NCBI RefSeq assembly: GCF_006349365.1
Contig: NZ_CP040899.1
Location: 1,302,001 to 1,366,000, forward strand
Direction: 5' to 3'
Source of the DNA: Georgenia wutianyii
Lineage (GTDB): Bacteria; Actinomycetota; Actinomycetes; Actinomycetales; Actinomycetaceae
DNA length: 64,000 nt
How positions within the stretch are numbered: position 1 is the first letter of the stretch; the number at the start of each line of letters is the position of its first letter. The notes under the pieces are model-generated. The model ran no database searches and was not told where the DNA came from. It was given only the letters and a program-made list of their open reading frames with translations. Positions 15,429-24,892 of the stretch are shown piece by piece. The position numbers and the translations under genes are program-made.

Positions 15429-16429
15429 GCGCGCGGGTGTGCGGTCGAGGCGCGCACGACGAGCTCGGTCGGGAGGCGCAGGTGGCTGCCGGGGTCACTC
15501 GTCCCGTCGAGGATGCCGACGAGGAGCCGCAGCGCCTCGCCGCCCATCTCCTGGATCGGCTGAGCGACCGTCGTCAGCGGGGGAGAGGTGAGCGCGGACT
15601 CGGGGACGTTGTCGAAGCCGATGACCGACAGCTCGTCGGGCACCGAGATGCCGAGGTCGTGGGCGACGTCCATGGTCCCGATGGCCGAGAGGTCGTTGGC
15701 GGCGAAGATCGCCGTCGGCCGCTGGGGGAGGGTGAGCAGCTCACGCGCCGGCGCGCGGGCGCTGTCCCGGCGGTAGTCCGCGACCCGCAGGAGAGCCGGG
15801 TCGACGTCGATGCCCGCCGCGGCGAGCGCGGCCCGGTAGCCCTCCTCGCGCAGCCGGGAGGACTCGAGGTCGGGACGTCCGCCGAGGAAGCCGATGCGGC
15901 GGTGCCCCAGGGAGAGGAGGTGCTCGGTGGCGGTGAGGCCGCCGCTGAAGTTGTCGGAGTCGACCGTGGGCATGCCGGTGGGCCCGGCGTGGGGGTCGAT
16001 GGCGACGACGGGCGTCGTGCCGCCGGAGTCGACGACTGTCGGGGTGACGACGATCGCGCCGTCGATGAGGGTGCCGCTGAGCCGGGACAGTGAGCGGCGC
16101 TCCCAGCCGGCGCGCGAGCCGACGCTGTCACCGCCGGAGTAGGCGAGCAGCTCGTAGCCGGTGCCGTCGATGGCCGTGGAGACGCCCTTGAGGATCTCGG
16201 CGCTGAACGGCTCGAACTCCGCGACGAGGATCCCGATGACGTTGGTCCGGTGGCTGCGCAGGCTCCGGGCGACGAGGCTGGACTCGTAGCCGAGCTCCTC
16301 GATGACCGCCTGGACCCGCTCGCTCGTGGCGTGGGCGACGCCGTACCGCCCGTTGATCACCTTGGACACGGTCGCCGGCGAGACGCCCGCCGTCCGGGCC
16401 ACGTCGTGGATGGTCACCCGCGGGGTCAT
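15425..16429 (-). CDS. LacI-family transcriptional regulator of xylan utilisation
   Basis: A 334-residue LacI/GalR repressor. The N-terminal helix-turn-helix is clear in TIHDVARTAGVSPATVSKVING, with the hinge ERVQAVIEELGYESSLVARSL. The periplasmic-binding-protein-like effector domain contains AIFAANDLSAIGTMD and VIGFDNVPESALTSPPLTTV. The start was placed at MTPRVTIHD, where family homology begins. It forms an operon with the GH10 xylanase and is divergent from the sugar ABC importer, with a 12-bp palindrome in the shared intergenic region as probable operator. The likely inducer is a xylo-oligosaccharide, inferred from neighbours. Confidence 0.93.
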   Translation of the reverse strand: MTPRVTIHDVARTAGVSPATVSKVINGRYGVAHATSERVQAVIEELGYESSLVARSLRSHRTNVIGILVAEFEPFSAEILKGVSTAIDGTGYELLAYSGGDSVGSRAGWERRSLSRLSGTLIDGAIVVTPTVVDSGGTTPVVAIDPHAGPTGMPTVDSDNFSGGLTATEHLLSLGHRRIGFLGGRPDLESSRLREEGYRAALAAAGIDVDPALLRVADYRRDSARAPARELLTLPQRPTAIFAANDLSAIGTMDVAHDLGISVPDELSVIGFDNVPESALTSPPLTTVAQPIQEMGGEALRLLVGILDGTSDPGSHLRLPTELVVRASTAHPRA

Positions 16430-16463
16430 GGTCACCGGTGCACCATACCGCGACGAAACCGTT

Positions 16464-16475
16464 ATCGATATCGAT
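16464..16475. promoter_or_regulatory. Probable LacI operator
   Basis: Perfect palindrome ATCGATATCGAT within the 116-bp space between the divergent lacI-type gene and the solute-binding protein gene. It is AT-rich against a GC-rich background and centred about 75 bases upstream of the importer start. LacI-family operators are usually such central-CG palindromes, so it probably controls both directions. Confidence 0.75.
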
Positions 16476-16545
16476 TGACAGTGTCCGGCGTCACGCGGCA
16501 TGCTGGCATCGTTCGGTCAGTCAACGACGACGAAGGATGCGTCCT

Positions 16546-17847
16546 ATGGGAAGCAGCAAGCGAGTTCTCACCGCGGCGGCACTCACCAGCGCCGCCCTCC
16601 TCCTGGCCGCCTGTGGCGGCGGCGGTGAGACGAGCGAAGGCAGCACCACGGGCGAGGGCGGCGACGTCACCCTCACCTGGTGGCACAACTCGAACAACGA
16701 GCCCGGTCTGGGCTACTACGAGCAGGTGGCCGCCGACTTCGAGGCGGCCAACGAGGGCGTGACCATCGAGATCACCCCGATGGCGCACCAGGACATGCTC
16801 ACCCGGCTCGACGCCGCCTTCCAGACGGGCGACGCGCCGGACGTCTACATGGAGCGCGGCGGCGGCGAGCTCGCCGCGCACGTCGACGCCGGCCTCACGA
16901 TGGACCTCACGGAGCTGGCCGCCGAGGAGATCGAGATGATGGGCCCCTCGGTCGGCGGCTGGCAGTACGAGGGCAAGACCTACGCCCTGCCCTTCTCCGT
17001 GGGCGTCGTCGGCTTCTGGTACAACACCGACCTCTTCGAGCAGGCGGGCATCACCGAGGCCCCCGAGACGATGGAGGACCTCTACGCGGCGATCGACGCG
17101 CTCAAGGCCGCGGGCATCGAGCCGATCTCCGTCGGCGCCGGCGAGAAGTGGCCCGCCGCGCACTACTGGTACTACTTCGTCACGCGCCAGTGCAGCGAGG
17201 ACGTCCTGGCGGAGACCGCGGACACGATGGACTTCTCCGACGAGTGCTTCGTCCGGGCGGGCGAGGACCTCGAGGAGCTCGTCGCCGCCGAGCCGTTCAA
17301 CGCCGGCTTCCTCGCCACCCCCGCGCAGACCGGCCCGACCAGCGCCTCCGGGCTGCTCGCCACCGAGCAGGTGGCCATGGAGCTCGCCGGCCACTGGGAG
17401 CCCGGTGTCATGCAGGGCCTCACCGAGGACCAGCAGGGCCTGGGCGACAAGACCGGCTGGTTCCCCTTCCCGACCGTCGAGGGTGGCGAGGGTGACCCCG
17501 CCGCGCCGATGGGTGGCGGTGACGCGTGGGCCTGCTCGGCCGACGCCCCGCCGGAGTGCGTGGAGTTCATCCGCTACCTCCTCAGCGACGAGGTCCAGTC
17601 CGGCTTCGCCGAGCTCGGGATGGGCGTGCCCACCAACCCGAACGCGATCGCCTCGCTCACCAACCCGGCGCTCGCCGACCTCGTGACGATCCGTGACGAG
17701 GCCCCGTACGTCCAGCTCTACCTCGACACGCTGTTCGGGGAGAACGTCGGTGGTGCCATGAACGACACGATCGCCCTGGTGTTCGCCGGTCAGGCCGGTG
17801 CCCAGGACATCGTGGACGCGACGCAGGCCGCTGCCGGCACGCGGTGA
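16546..17847 (+). CDS. Sugar ABC transporter solute-binding lipoprotein
   Basis: A 433-residue extracellular binding protein of the carbohydrate uptake (CUT1) type. Residues 1-~20 form a lipoprotein signal with lipobox LLAAC, followed by a Gly/Ser/Glu linker. The mature domain has TLTWWHNSNNEPG and MLTRLDAAFQTGDAPDVYME, typical of family 1 extracellular solute-binding proteins. The start at 16546 was chosen over an ATG nine bases earlier because AAGGA then lies at good spacing. It is the first gene of an importer operon divergent from lacI and is predicted to bind xylo-oligosaccharides from its placement beside GH10 and GH3 enzymes. Confidence 0.92.
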   Translation: MGSSKRVLTAAALTSAALLLAACGGGGETSEGSTTGEGGDVTLTWWHNSNNEPGLGYYEQVAADFEAANEGVTIEITPMAHQDMLTRLDAAFQTGDAPDVYMERGGGELAAHVDAGLTMDLTELAAEEIEMMGPSVGGWQYEGKTYALPFSVGVVGFWYNTDLFEQAGITEAPETMEDLYAAIDALKAAGIEPISVGAGEKWPAAHYWYYFVTRQCSEDVLAETADTMDFSDECFVRAGEDLEELVAAEPFNAGFLATPAQTGPTSASGLLATEQVAMELAGHWEPGVMQGLTEDQQGLGDKTGWFPFPTVEGGEGDPAAPMGGGDAWACSADAPPECVEFIRYLLSDEVQSGFAELGMGVPTNPNAIASLTNPALADLVTIRDEAPYVQLYLDTLFGENVGGAMNDTIALVFAGQAGAQDIVDATQAAAGTR

Positions 17848-17851
17848 CGAC

Positions 17852-18889
17852 GTGGTCGACGACGTGACCGCCCCTCCTGCGGGCACGCGCGCCGACGGCG
17901 ACACCGTGGACGCCGCCTCCCGGGTGCAGACCCGGGGGGCGGCGCCCGCCGCCGCCCCCGCGCCGCGTGGACGCCGCCCGCTGCGCCCGGCCGTGCGCAA
18001 GCGGCTCGAGATCGCGTTCTTCGTCCTGCCGGCGCTCGCCCTGTTCGCGGTCTTCATCGTCACGCCGGTCGTCCAGGCCGTGCGGTACTCGGTGTTCCGC
18101 TGGAACGGGCTCGGCCCGCTCGACGACTTCGTCGGGCTGGCGAACTACGCCAACGCGCTGCGCGACACGATCTTCACCGACGCGGTGATGAACAACTTCA
18201 TCATCATCGCGCTGTCGATCCTCATCCAGCTGCCCCTCGGGCTGGGCATCGCCCTCCTGCTCAACCGGGAGATCTGGGGCCGGACGGTGCTGCGCGTCGT
18301 CATCTTCGTGCCCTACGTCCTCGCCGAGGTCGTCGCCGGTGTCATCTGGTTCATGCTGCTGCAGCCGCGCGGCGTCATGGACGCGCTGTTCGACACGGTC
18401 GGTCTGGGGGAGTACACCCAGCTGTGGCTCGGGGACCCGAAGGTCGCGCTCGGCACGGTGATGTTCGTGCTCACCTGGAAGTACGTGGGCCTGGCGATCA
18501 TCCTCTTCCTCGCCGGTCTCCAGGGCGTGCCGGCCGACCTCTACGAGGCGGCCCAGCTCGACGGCGCCTCGTGGTGGCAGGTGCAGCGGCGGATCACGAT
18601 CCCGCTGCTCGGCCCGACCATCCGCACGTGGGGCTTCCTGTCGATGATCGGCTCGCTCCAGCTCTTCGACATGGTGTGGATCCTCACCGGCGGCGGCCCG
18701 GCGAACTCGACGATGACGATGGCGGTCTACCTCATCAACCAGGGGACCGAGCGCAGCCTGTACGGCTACGCCTCCGCCGTCGCCGTCATCCTCTTCGTCA
18801 TCTCCCTCGTGCTCGCCGCCTTCTACCAGCACTTCATCCTGCGCCGGGACAACCCGGACGCACCCCAGCCGCGAAAGGCCAGGCGATGA
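17852..18889 (+). CDS. Sugar ABC transporter permease 1 (MalF-like)
   Basis: A 345-residue integral membrane protein with about six transmembrane helices. The cytoplasmic EAA loop that docks the ATPase is seen as YEAAQLDGASWWQVQRRITI. The cytoplasmic N-terminus is long and rich in Ala, Pro and Arg. The GTG at 17852 lies four bases after the stop of the binding protein gene; another GTG at 17864 is also possible. The next permease gene overlaps its stop (ATGA). No ATP-binding gene is present, so the shared multi-sugar ATPase MsiK encoded elsewhere is expected to energise it. Confidence 0.9.
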   Translation: MVDDVTAPPAGTRADGDTVDAASRVQTRGAAPAAAPAPRGRRPLRPAVRKRLEIAFFVLPALALFAVFIVTPVVQAVRYSVFRWNGLGPLDDFVGLANYANALRDTIFTDAVMNNFIIIALSILIQLPLGLGIALLLNREIWGRTVLRVVIFVPYVLAEVVAGVIWFMLLQPRGVMDALFDTVGLGEYTQLWLGDPKVALGTVMFVLTWKYVGLAIILFLAGLQGVPADLYEAAQLDGASWWQVQRRITIPLLGPTIRTWGFLSMIGSLQLFDMVWILTGGGPANSTMTMAVYLINQGTERSLYGYASAVAVILFVISLVLAAFYQHFILRRDNPDAPQPRKARR

Positions 18890-19785
18890 GCGCTCCCCTC
18901 ACGACGCCCGCCCCCGGTGGCACGGTCGGCACCCTGGAGACCTCGCCGCGGCGCCGACGCAGCAACGCCTTCTCCCGCGGGAACCCGCTCGTCTACGGCA
19001 TCGCGCTCGTCGTCGTCCTCGCCACCCTGGGCCCCGTCGTCTACGCAGTCCTCGGCGGCTTCCGGACCAACGCCCAGCTCGCCTCGGACCCGGTGAGCCT
19101 GCCCGACCCGTGGGTCCTGACGAACTACGGCCGCGTGCTCACGTCCCCGGCGTTCTGGCGGTACGCGCTCAACTCGACGATGATCGCGCTCGCGACGACC
19201 GCGATCGTCGCGATCTTCGGCGTCATGGCCGCCTACCCGCTGGCGCGCTACCAGTTCCGCGGGCGGGGGTTCCTCACGACCTTCTTCACCCTCGGGCTGC
19301 TCTTCCCGCTCACCGTGGCGATCATCCCGCTGTTCCTCATGGTCCGGGAGCTGGGCCTGACGAACAGCATGTGGGGGGTCGTGCTGCCGCAGGCGGCCTT
19401 CGCCCTGCCGATGACGATCGTCATCCTGCGCCCCTTCCTCATGGCGCTGCCCAAGGAGCTGGAGGAGGCCGCGGCGATCGACGGCGCCTCCCGGATCGGC
19501 TTCTTCTGGCGGATCCTCCTGCCGCTGTCCGGGCCCGGGCTCGTCACCGTCGGCGTGCTCGCCTTCGTCGCGTCGTGGAACGCCTACCTGCTGCCGCTCC
19601 TCATCCTCAGCGACCCGCAGGCCCAGACCCTGCCGCTCGGGGTGGCGAACTTCTCCACCCAGTACGCCCAGGACACCGCCGGGGTCCTCGCCTTCACCTC
19701 CGTCGCGATGATCCCCGCCCTCGTGTTCTTCCTCGCGATGGAGAAGCGGATCGTCAGCGGCCTGCAAGGAGCGGTGAAGGGCTGA
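18886..19785 (+). CDS. Sugar ABC transporter permease 2 (MalG-like)
   Basis: A 299-residue integral membrane protein with about six helices and the EAA motif LEEAAAIDGASRIGFFWRIL. It pairs with the upstream permease to form the channel of a CUT1 importer. Start ATG overlaps the previous stop by four bases, so the two are translationally coupled. Downstream, after 78 bases containing an AAGGAGA site, lies the GH3 glycosidase, completing an import-and-hydrolysis operon. Confidence 0.91.
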   Translation: MSAPLTTPAPGGTVGTLETSPRRRRSNAFSRGNPLVYGIALVVVLATLGPVVYAVLGGFRTNAQLASDPVSLPDPWVLTNYGRVLTSPAFWRYALNSTMIALATTAIVAIFGVMAAYPLARYQFRGRGFLTTFFTLGLLFPLTVAIIPLFLMVRELGLTNSMWGVVLPQAAFALPMTIVILRPFLMALPKELEEAAAIDGASRIGFFWRILLPLSGPGLVTVGVLAFVASWNAYLLPLLILSDPQAQTLPLGVANFSTQYAQDTAGVLAFTSVAMIPALVFFLAMEKRIVSGLQGAVKG

Positions 19786-19863
19786 CCGCAGCCTCGTGCC
19801 CACACCAGAGCGGCCGTCACGCCGTCGTCGCGCTCGCTCGCGCAACCACAAGGAGACAGTCCC

Positions 19864-22341
19864 GTGCTACAAGCGTCCGTCCCGGCGATGCCGGTCGTGT
19901 CCGAGCGTGTGCGTGAGCTGCACGCGCGGATGACGCTCGAGGAGAAGCTCGCGCAGATCGTCGGCTACTGGCTCGACCAGGGCGGCGACGTCGTCGCCCC
20001 CATGCAGGGGGAGATGGCCGCAGGCCAGCGGGGCGCAGACGCCCTCGCCGACATCACGCGGCACGGCATCGGCCACTACACCCGCGTCTACGGCACCCGT
20101 CCGGTCGACGCCGCGGAGCGGGCGGCGTGGCTGTGGGGCGAGCAGCGCCGGCTCAAGCGGGAGACCCGCCTGGGCATCCCCGCGCTCGTCCACGAGGAGT
20201 GCCTCACCGGCCTGGCCGCGTGGCGGGCCGCGACCTTCCCCACCCCGCTCGCCTGGGGCGCCGCCTTCGACCCCGCGCTCGTCGAGGAGATGGGGCGGGT
20301 CGTCGGGGAGTCGATGCGCAGCCTCGGGGTCCACCAGGGCCTCGCCCCGGTGCTCGACGTCGTCCAGGACCCGCGCTGGGGACGCGTCGACGAGTGCATC
20401 GGGGAGGACCCCTACCTCGTGGGGACCGTCGGCACCGCCTACGTCCGCGGCCTGCAGTGCTCCGGCGTCCACGCGACCCTCAAGCACTTCGTCGGGTACG
20501 CCTCCTCGCGCGCCGGACGCAACCACGCCCCCGTCTCCGCCGGGCCGCGGGAGATCGCCGACGTCCAGCTGCCGCCCTTCGAGATGGCCCTGCGCGACGG
20601 CGGTGCCCGCTCGGTGATGAACTCCTACACCGACGTCGACGGCGTGCCGATGGCCTCGAGCGTCGAGTACCTCACCGGGGTGCTGCGTGAGCGGCTCGGG
20701 TTCGACGGCGTCGTCGTCGCCGACTACTTCGCCGTCGCCTTCCTCGAGGTCATGCACGCCGTCGCCGCCGACCGCGGTGAGGCTGCGGCGCTCGCCCTCG
20801 AGGCGGGCGTCGACGTCGAGCTGCCCACCGGGGACGCCTACCTCGAGCCGCTCGCCGCGCGCGTGCGCGCCGGGCAGCTCGACGAGCAGTACGTCGACCG
20901 CGCCGTGCTGCGGGCGCTGTCGCAGAAGGAGGAGCTCGGGCTGCTCGACCCCGACGCGTTCGAGGACGAGCCGCCCGCCGTCGTCGACCTCGACTCCCCC
21001 CGCCACCGGGACGTGGCACGCCGGCTGGCCGAGAAGTCGATCGTCCTGCTCGCCAACGACGGCGTCCTGCCGTTGCGCAGCTGGGTACGCGCGCCGCGGC
21101 GGGTGGCCGTCATCGGCCCCAACGCCGACCGGGCCGCGGCCCTCCAGGGCTGCTACTCCTTCACCAACCACGTCCTCGCGCACTACCCCGACCACGACCC
21201 CGGCCTCGCGATCCCGACCGTCCGCGACGCGCTCGGCACGGCGTTCGCCGCCGCCGGGATGCCGCAGCCCGAGCTGGTGCACGTCCCCGGCTGCGCCGTC
21301 GAGGGGGAGGACACCTCGGCCTTCGCCGAGGCGGTCGCGGCGGCGGAGGGCGCTGACGTCGCGGTCGTCGTCGTCGGCGACCAGGCCGGCCTGTTCGGCC
21401 GCGGCACGGTGGGCGAGGGCAACGACACCGAGTCCCTCGACCTGCCGGGGGTGCAGCGCGAGCTCGTCGAGGCCGTCCTCGCGACCGGCACGCCGGTCGT
21501 CATGGTTCTCGTCACCGGCCGTCCCTACGCCGTCGGCTGGGCCCTGGAAGGGCCTGGTCCTCGGCCGGGTGCCGTCCTCCAGGCGTTCTTCCCCGGTGAG
21601 GCCGGCGGTCTGGCGATCGCCGACGTCCTCACCGGCGTGGTCGCCCCGTCCGGGCGGCTGCCGGTGTCACTGCCGCGCTCGGCGGGTGCGCAGCCCTACA
21701 CCTACCTCCACCCGATCCTCGGCGGCCCCTCGGAGGTGACGTCGGCGGACTCCACGCCGCTGCGCCCCTTCGGCTTCGGGCTGTCCTACACGCAGTTCGC
21801 CTACACCGACCTCGTGGTGGACCCCGAGGTCCGGGCGGGCGGCACGTTCACCGCCGCGGTGACGGTGAGGAACACCGGGCAGGTCGCGGCGAGCGACGTC
21901 GTCCAGCTCTACGGGCGCGACCTCGTCGGGTCCGTCGCGCGGCCGGTGGCCCAGCTCCTCGGCTACGCCCGCGTCCCGCTGCAGCCCGGGGAGTCACGCC
22001 GGGTGACGTTCACCGTGCCGACGACGCGCCTGGCGTTCTCCGACCGCCGCCTCGTGCGGGTCGTCGAGCCCGGCGACGTCGAGGTGTGGGCCGGTTCCCA
22101 CGCCGCGGCCTCGGCGCCCGCGGCGGCGGGGGAGGAGCCGGCGAACTACGCCATCCGCAGCGAGCGCAAGGACGAAGGACCCGCGGTCCCCGGGACGGCG
22201 ACCCCGCGGGCCACGCTCACCGTCCGCGGGCCTGTCCACGAGGTGACGGCGGAGGACGCCCGCGTCGTCGGGGTCCACGTCGCGGCGCCGGGGACCGCCG
22301 GGCGCACCGGAACGACCGTGCCCGTCGGCAGCGGCCGTTAG
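19864..22341 (+). CDS. GH3 beta-xylosidase/beta-glucosidase, cytoplasmic
   Basis: An 825-residue family 3 glycoside hydrolase that removes terminal beta-linked sugars from oligosaccharides. The N-terminal barrel contains LKHFVGYASS and the nucleophile region GFDGVVVADYFAV, with the catalytic aspartate at about D287. The second sandwich domain (SIVLLANDGVLPL, VAVIGPNADR) and a C-terminal fibronectin-III-like domain (FGFGLSYTQFAYTDL) follow. No signal peptide is visible. The GTG start has AAGGAGA about eight bases upstream. Neighbouring GH10, LacI and importer genes make xylosidase activity most likely, but glucosidase or arabinosidase activity cannot be excluded by sequence. Confidence 0.9.
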   Translation: MLQASVPAMPVVSERVRELHARMTLEEKLAQIVGYWLDQGGDVVAPMQGEMAAGQRGADALADITRHGIGHYTRVYGTRPVDAAERAAWLWGEQRRLKRETRLGIPALVHEECLTGLAAWRAATFPTPLAWGAAFDPALVEEMGRVVGESMRSLGVHQGLAPVLDVVQDPRWGRVDECIGEDPYLVGTVGTAYVRGLQCSGVHATLKHFVGYASSRAGRNHAPVSAGPREIADVQLPPFEMALRDGGARSVMNSYTDVDGVPMASSVEYLTGVLRERLGFDGVVVADYFAVAFLEVMHAVAADRGEAAALALEAGVDVELPTGDAYLEPLAARVRAGQLDEQYVDRAVLRALSQKEELGLLDPDAFEDEPPAVVDLDSPRHRDVARRLAEKSIVLLANDGVLPLRSWVRAPRRVAVIGPNADRAAALQGCYSFTNHVLAHYPDHDPGLAIPTVRDALGTAFAAAGMPQPELVHVPGCAVEGEDTSAFAEAVAAAEGADVAVVVVGDQAGLFGRGTVGEGNDTESLDLPGVQRELVEAVLATGTPVVMVLVTGRPYAVGWALEGPGPRPGAVLQAFFPGEAGGLAIADVLTGVVAPSGRLPVSLPRSAGAQPYTYLHPILGGPSEVTSADSTPLRPFGFGLSYTQFAYTDLVVDPEVRAGGTFTAAVTVRNTGQVAASDVVQLYGRDLVGSVARPVAQLLGYARVPLQPGESRRVTFTVPTTRLAFSDRRLVRVVEPGDVEVWAGSHAAASAPAAAGEEPANYAIRSERKDEGPAVPGTATPRATLTVRGPVHEVTAEDARVVGVHVAAPGTAGRTGTTVPVGSGR

Positions 22342-22383
22342 CCTGGCGACGGTCGGCGGGGGCGCCGGTGCGAGGAGGGGTTC

Positions 22384-24033
22384 ATGGACGCCGACGTCGT
22401 CGTCGTGGGGGCGGGCCTGGCTGGGCTCGTCGCGACCGCCGAGCTCGCCGGTGCCGGGCGCCGGGTGGTCCTCGTGGACCAGCAGCCGCTCACCGACCTC
22501 GGCGGGCAGGCCTTCTGGTCCTTCGGCGGGCTGTTCCTCGTCGACTCCCCGGAGCAGCGCCGCATGGGGGTGCGCGACAGTGCGGAGCTCGCCTGGCAGG
22601 ACTGGGCCGGCACCGCCGGCTTCGACCGCCCGCGCGAGGACCTGTGGCCCGAGCGCTGGGCGCGTGCCTACGTGCGCTTCGCCGCCGGGGAGAAGCGCGC
22701 GTGGCTGCACTCCCTGGGCGTGCGGTTCTTCCCCGTCGTCGGCTGGGCGGAGCGCGGGGGCGGGCTCGCCGCCGGGCCGGGGAACTCCGTGCCCCGCTTC
22801 CACATCGTCTGGGGCACCGGGCCGGCGATCGTCGCGCCCTTCGCCCGCCAGGTCCGGGCCGCCGTCGACGCCGGGCTCGTGCGCCTGGCGCCGCGCCACC
22901 GCGTCACCCGGCTGACGACGACGGGAGGCGTCGTCGACGGTGTCGCGGGGGACGTCCTCGCGCCCGACGGGGCCGCGCGCGGCGAGCCGACGAGCCGCGA
23001 GGTCGTCGGGGAGTTCCGGCTGGGCGCCCAGGCCGTCGTCGTCGCCTCCGGCGGGATAGGCGGCAACGGAGAGCTCGTGCGGCGCTGGTGGCCCGAGTCG
23101 CTCGGGACCCCGCCGGCCCGGATGCTCACCGGGGTGCCCGCCTACGTCGACGGCTCGCTGCTCGAGGCCGCCGAGCGGGCGGGGGTGAGCCTGGTCAACC
23201 GGGACCGGATGTGGCACTACACCGAGGGCGTGGAGAACCACACGCCGGTCTGGCCCGGGCACGGCATCCGGATCCTGCCGGGCCCCTCCTCCCTGTGGCT
23301 CGACGCCACGGGGCGCCGGCTGCCCGCCCCGAACTTCCCGGGGTTCGACACCCTCGCCACCCTGCGCCACCTGCGCTCCACCGGGTACGACCACAGCTGG
23401 TTCGTCCTCACCCGCCGGATCATCGAGAAGGAGCTCGCCCTGTCCGGCAGCGAGCAGAACCCCGACCTCACCGGCAGGGACGTGCGCCTTCTCCTCGAGC
23501 GTCTGCGCCCCGGCCCGCCCGGACCGGTGGCCGCGTTCACGGAGCGAGGGTCGGACTTCGTCGTCGCCGGCTCCCTCGACGAGCTCGTCGCCGGGATGAA
23601 CCGGCTGACGCCCGAGGCGCCGCTCGACCTCGACGTCGTCGCCGGGGAGGTGCGCGCCCGCGACCGTGCGCTGGACAACGAGTTCACCAAGGACGCCCAG
23701 GTCACGGCGCTGCGCCAGGCCCGCACGTACCGCGGTGACCGGCTGGTCCGGGTGGCCGCCCCGCACCGGCTGCTCGACCCCGACGCCGGGCCGCTCGTCG
23801 CCGTCAGGCTCCGCGTCCTCACCCGCAAGACCCTCGGCGGCATCGAGACCGACCTCGACGGGCGAGCGCTCGGCCCGGACGGCGCGCCGGTGCCCGGGCT
23901 GTTCGCGGCGGGGGAGGCCGCCGGGTTCGGCGGTGGCGGCATGCACGGCTACCGCTCGCTCGAGGGCACCTTCCTCGGCGGCTGCCTGTTCTCCGGCCGC
24001 CAGGCCGGGCGGGGCGCCATCGAGGCGACCTGA
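22384..24033 (+). CDS. FAD-binding dehydrogenase of the KstD/fumarate-reductase type
   Basis: A 549-residue flavoprotein with the FAD-binding [17 protein letters not shown] at the N-terminus, a [12 protein letters not shown] region, and the C-terminal [18 protein letters not shown] segment that contacts FAD. The layout matches the COG3573-type dehydrogenases related to 3-ketosteroid delta-1-dehydrogenase and fumarate reductase flavoprotein subunits. A strong GCGAGGAGGGG site precedes the ATG. It is unconnected to the xylan genes and its substrate cannot be read from sequence. The ligand-binding insert around [15 protein letters not shown] is conserved in this subgroup as I recall it. No signal peptide; cytoplasmic. 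Confidence 0.85.
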   Translation: MDADVVVVGAGLAGLVATAELAGAGRRVVLVDQQPLTDLGGQAFWSFGGLFLVDSPEQRRMGVRDSAELAWQDWAGTAGFDRPREDLWPERWARAYVRFAAGEKRAWLHSLGVRFFPVVGWAERGGGLAAGPGNSVPRFHIVWGTGPAIVAPFARQVRAAVDAGLVRLAPRHRVTRLTTTGGVVDGVAGDVLAPDGAARGEPTSREVVGEFRLGAQAVVVASGGIGGNGELVRRWWPESLGTPPARMLTGVPAYVDGSLLEAAERAGVSLVNRDRMWHYTEGVENHTPVWPGHGIRILPGPSSLWLDATGRRLPAPNFPGFDTLATLRHLRSTGYDHSWFVLTRRIIEKELALSGSEQNPDLTGRDVRLLLERLRPGPPGPVAAFTERGSDFVVAGSLDELVAGMNRLTPEAPLDLDVVAGEVRARDRALDNEFTKDAQVTALRQARTYRGDRLVRVAAPHRLLDPDAGPLVAVRLRVLTRKTLGGIETDLDGRALGPDGAPVPGLFAAGEAAGFGGGGMHGYRSLEGTFLGGCLFSGRQAGRGAIEAT

Positions 24034-24079
24034 GCGGTGCGTACCCGAGCACTGCCTCGTCCGTGGGAAACTTGTCCTC

Positions 24080-24568
24080 ATGGCTATGCGAGACATCCGC
24101 GTCGTGGGGGACCCGGTCCTGCGCACCCCGTGCGAACCGATCACGGACATCGACGACCGCGTCAAGGCGCTCGTCGAGGACCTGCTCGAGACGGTCGACC
24201 ACGAGGGGCGCGCCGGCCTGGCCGCCAACCAGATCGGTGTCAGCCTGCGGGCGTTCTCGTGGAACATCGAGGACGAGATCGGCTACGTCCTCAACCCCCG
24301 GATCGTCGAGGTCTCCGAGGAGGAGTACCAGGACGGTGACGAGGGCTGCCTGTCCGTGCCGGGCCTGTGGTTCCCCACCGAGCGCGCCTGGTACGCCCGC
24401 GTCGAGGGCATCGACCTCGACGGCAAGCCCGTCGTCGTCGAGGGCGAGGAGCTCATGGCCCGCTGCCTGCAGCACGAGGTCGACCACCTCGACGGGATGC
24501 TCTACATCGACCGCCTGGACAAGAGCCAGCGGAAGAAGGCGATGCGCGCCATCCGGGAGATGCTGTAG
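24080..24568 (+). CDS. def: Peptide deformylase
   Basis: A 162-residue metalloenzyme that removes the N-terminal formyl group from nascent proteins. All three family motifs are present: GLAANQIG (motif 1), EGCLSVP with metal ligand C90 (motif 2), and QHEVDHLDG with ligands H132 and H136 and catalytic E133 (motif 3). The C-terminus [12 protein letters not shown] is typical of the actinobacterial type. The ATG has little ribosome site. It ends 79 bases before the start of a cysteine-tract leader peptide. Confidence 0.95.
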   Translation: MAMRDIRVVGDPVLRTPCEPITDIDDRVKALVEDLLETVDHEGRAGLAANQIGVSLRAFSWNIEDEIGYVLNPRIVEVSEEEYQDGDEGCLSVPGLWFPTERAWYARVEGIDLDGKPVVVEGEELMARCLQHEVDHLDGMLYIDRLDKSQRKKAMRAIREML

Positions 24569-24647
24569 CACCACTTCCCACGGGGTCCGTGGTCGGCTAG
24601 TGTCGGCCACGGTCCGACCGTCGGACCCCTCACCTCGGGGAGGGTGT

Positions 24648-24728
24648 GTGCTCCGCACCTGGTATCTCACCACGCGCTTCGACTGCGACCTGCGTCGGCA
24701 GGCCAGCGCGCTCTGTTGTTGTCGCTGA
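24648..24728 (+). CDS. Cysteine-tract leader peptide (putative attenuator uORF)
   Basis: A 26-codon open frame with a strong GGGGAGGG ribosome site four bases before GTG. The product begins MLRTWYLTTRFDCD and ends RRQASALCCCR, with three consecutive cysteine codons (all TGT) directly before the last arginine and the stop. TGT is the rare Cys codon at this GC level. Actinobacterial leader peptides ending in a cysteine run are known to sense cysteinyl-tRNA supply and control downstream sulfur genes. The next gene, 164 bases further, is a TcyP-like DAACS symporter, which makes cysteine-responsive control of cystine import the simplest reading. Confidence 0.75.
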   Translation: MLRTWYLTTRFDCDLRRQASALCCCR

Positions 24729-24892
24729 GCACCTGCGGGACGGTTCAGCTCTGACCTGAGCCCCGGACGCCGGCACCGCCGCCGGCCCCCTGCGCCACGC
24801 CGTCGTCATCGGCGTGCCCGCGCGTCCGCACACCCGCGCCCCGGCGCACCATCGCGCCTGCCTCGTCGTCCCTGCACACCCGGAAGGCAGTC
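24729..24892 (+). promoter_or_regulatory. Attenuator-like leader between the Cys peptide and the symporter gene
   Basis: A 164-base untranslated stretch with several possible hairpins, including GCCGGC/GCCGGC (24769-24774 with 24781-24786) and CACGCCG/CGGCGTG (24796-24802 with 24810-24816). The symporter ribosome site GGAAGG lies about six bases before its ATG at the end of this leader. Ribosome stalling on the Cys tract could change folding here and expose that site. The structural switch is inferred and was not computed. Confidence 0.55.
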
